DNA of 64,000 nucleotides from Methylobacter sp. (GTDB lineage Bacteria; Pseudomonadota; Gammaproteobacteria; Methylococcales; Methylomonadaceae). A program made the position numbers and the translations under genes. The stretch covers positions 1 to 64,000 of the forward strand of contig JAUXXQ010000115.1 of the NCBI GenBank assembly GCA_030684815.1, given 5' to 3'. Shown here in pieces: positions 63,450 through 64,000 of this stretch; positions within the stretch are counted from its first letter, which is position 1, and each line of letters begins with the position of its first letter. Below the pieces are notes generated by a model. That model made no database searches. It was given only the letters and a program-made list of their open reading frames with translations, and was not told where the DNA came from.

Positions 63450-64000
63450 ATGGTTATGGCCATATCGGATAACATGATAACTAAAGCGCAAAAACCGCAA
63501 GGACTTCTCGCCCAATGGCATGAAGATGTCCATTGTGTTTTTGGCCGCGATCCTGCCGCGCATAGCGTTTGGGCAATATTACTGACTTATTCCGGCGTCC
63601 ATGCGGTATTGGTGCACCGGGTTAGCCACCGTTTGTGGAAGGCAAACTGGAAGTTGCTCGCCAGAATCTTGTCCGCCTTCAGCAAAATGATCACCAGTGT
63701 CGACATTCATCCGGCGGCAATTATCGGGCGGCGCTTGTTCATCGACCACGCGCTGGGCGTGGTGATCGGCGAAACGGCGGTGATCGGCAATGATGTCACA
63801 CTGTATCACGGCGTCACGCTGGGCGGCACCACCTGGAACAAGGAAAAGCGTCATCCGACCTTGGGCAATAATGTGATGGTGGGTTCCGGCGCCAAGATTC
63901 TCGGCGCGATTACCTTGGGCAACAATGTCCGGGTCGGTGCCAATTCGGTGGTGATTAAAGATGTGCCGGCTTGCTGCACGGTGGTGGGCATCCCCGGCCG
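63450..64000 (+). CDS. cysE: Serine O-acetyltransferase (3' end outside window)
   Basis: Read directly from the sequence because it is open at the window edge. It starts [14 protein letters not shown] after AGGAG with six bases spacing; 183 codons are visible. The left-handed beta-helix region is present: [63 protein letters not shown]. It makes O-acetylserine for cysteine. Placement after nifV suggests the nif-linked form (NifP) that feeds Fe-S cluster synthesis. Confidence 0.95.
   Translation, partial: MVMAISDNMITKAQKPQGLLAQWHEDVHCVFGRDPAAHSVWAILLTYSGVHAVLVHRVSHRLWKANWKLLARILSAFSKMITSVDIHPAAIIGRRLFIDHALGVVIGETAVIGNDVTLYHGVTLGGTTWNKEKRHPTLGNNVMVGSGAKILGAITLGNNVRVGANSVVIKDVPACCTVVGIPG

Overview
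The window looks like a chromosomal segment of a gammaproteobacterium, most plausibly a nitrogen-fixing methanotroph of the Methylococcales. That placement is an inference from the gene set: a gammaproteobacterial flagellar regulon, cmoAB, EF-G2 of the FusB type, nifV followed by a cysE-type gene, and many dispersed palindromic repeats. No taxonomic marker such as rRNA is present, and no tRNA or rRNA gene was recognised.

Layout. (1) 0.5-11.8 kb is a flagellar filament region: three short flagellins, a SPINDLY-type O-GlcNAc transferase homologue, a YjfB-like small protein, a Maf/DUF115 flagellin glycosyltransferase, and flaG-fliD-fliS-fliT. (2) 11.9-24.6 kb is a nonulosonic acid locus: a pseudaminic acid operon (pseB-pseC-pseF-methylase-pseA-hisH/hisF-like-pseG-pseH-pseI-oxidoreductase) followed by a DegT aminotransferase, a GNAT acetyltransferase and an unknown protein. 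(3) 24.9-33.9 kb is housekeeping: an orphan YgiT/MqsA-type zinc finger, alr, dnaB carrying an intein, cmoB-cmoA, mlaC, hemB and a DUF455 protein. (4) 34-46.3 kb is the flagellar rod/hook/ring cluster flgBCDEFGHIJKL, divergent from flgAMN. (5) 46.4-56.5 kb holds regulators (HDOD-GAF, CBS pair, receiver-TPR), fusB, a yqaA-like gene, pcm, surE, an smr gene and a phosphotransferase. (6) 56.9-61.6 kb is an accessory island: truncated DUF2442, DUF433 with a broken DUF5615, an AT-rich SIR2-STAND-like-helical-repeat protein, HicAB, half of a HigA-type antitoxin and an orphan XRE regulator. (7) 61.7-64 kb is the edge of a nif region: nifV with a NifA site and sigma-54 promoter, a 66-aa unknown, and cysE cut by the window edge.

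How it works together. Promoter reading shows a layered flagellar hierarchy. Sigma-54 sites (GG-N10-GC) precede flgB, flgG, flgA and two flagellins. Sigma-28 sites precede flgM (exact consensus) and the third flagellin. Strong hairpin terminators separate flgB-F from flgG-L and fla3 from flaG. The filament is probably heavily glycosylated: Pse made by the operon can be amidinated and methylated and then transferred by Maf, while the SPINDLY-type enzyme suggests a second, GlcNAc-type modification.

The less ordinary material is in non-coding and accessory DNA: two approximately 165-180-nt multi-hairpin elements with compensatory changes flanking mlaC, two IS200/IS605-end-like repeats, five copies of a 33-nt palindrome, several long inverted repeats (one inside a toxin gene), a 347-residue DnaB intein splitting the P-loop, and a SIR2/STAND-type candidate defence gene among decaying toxin-antitoxin modules.
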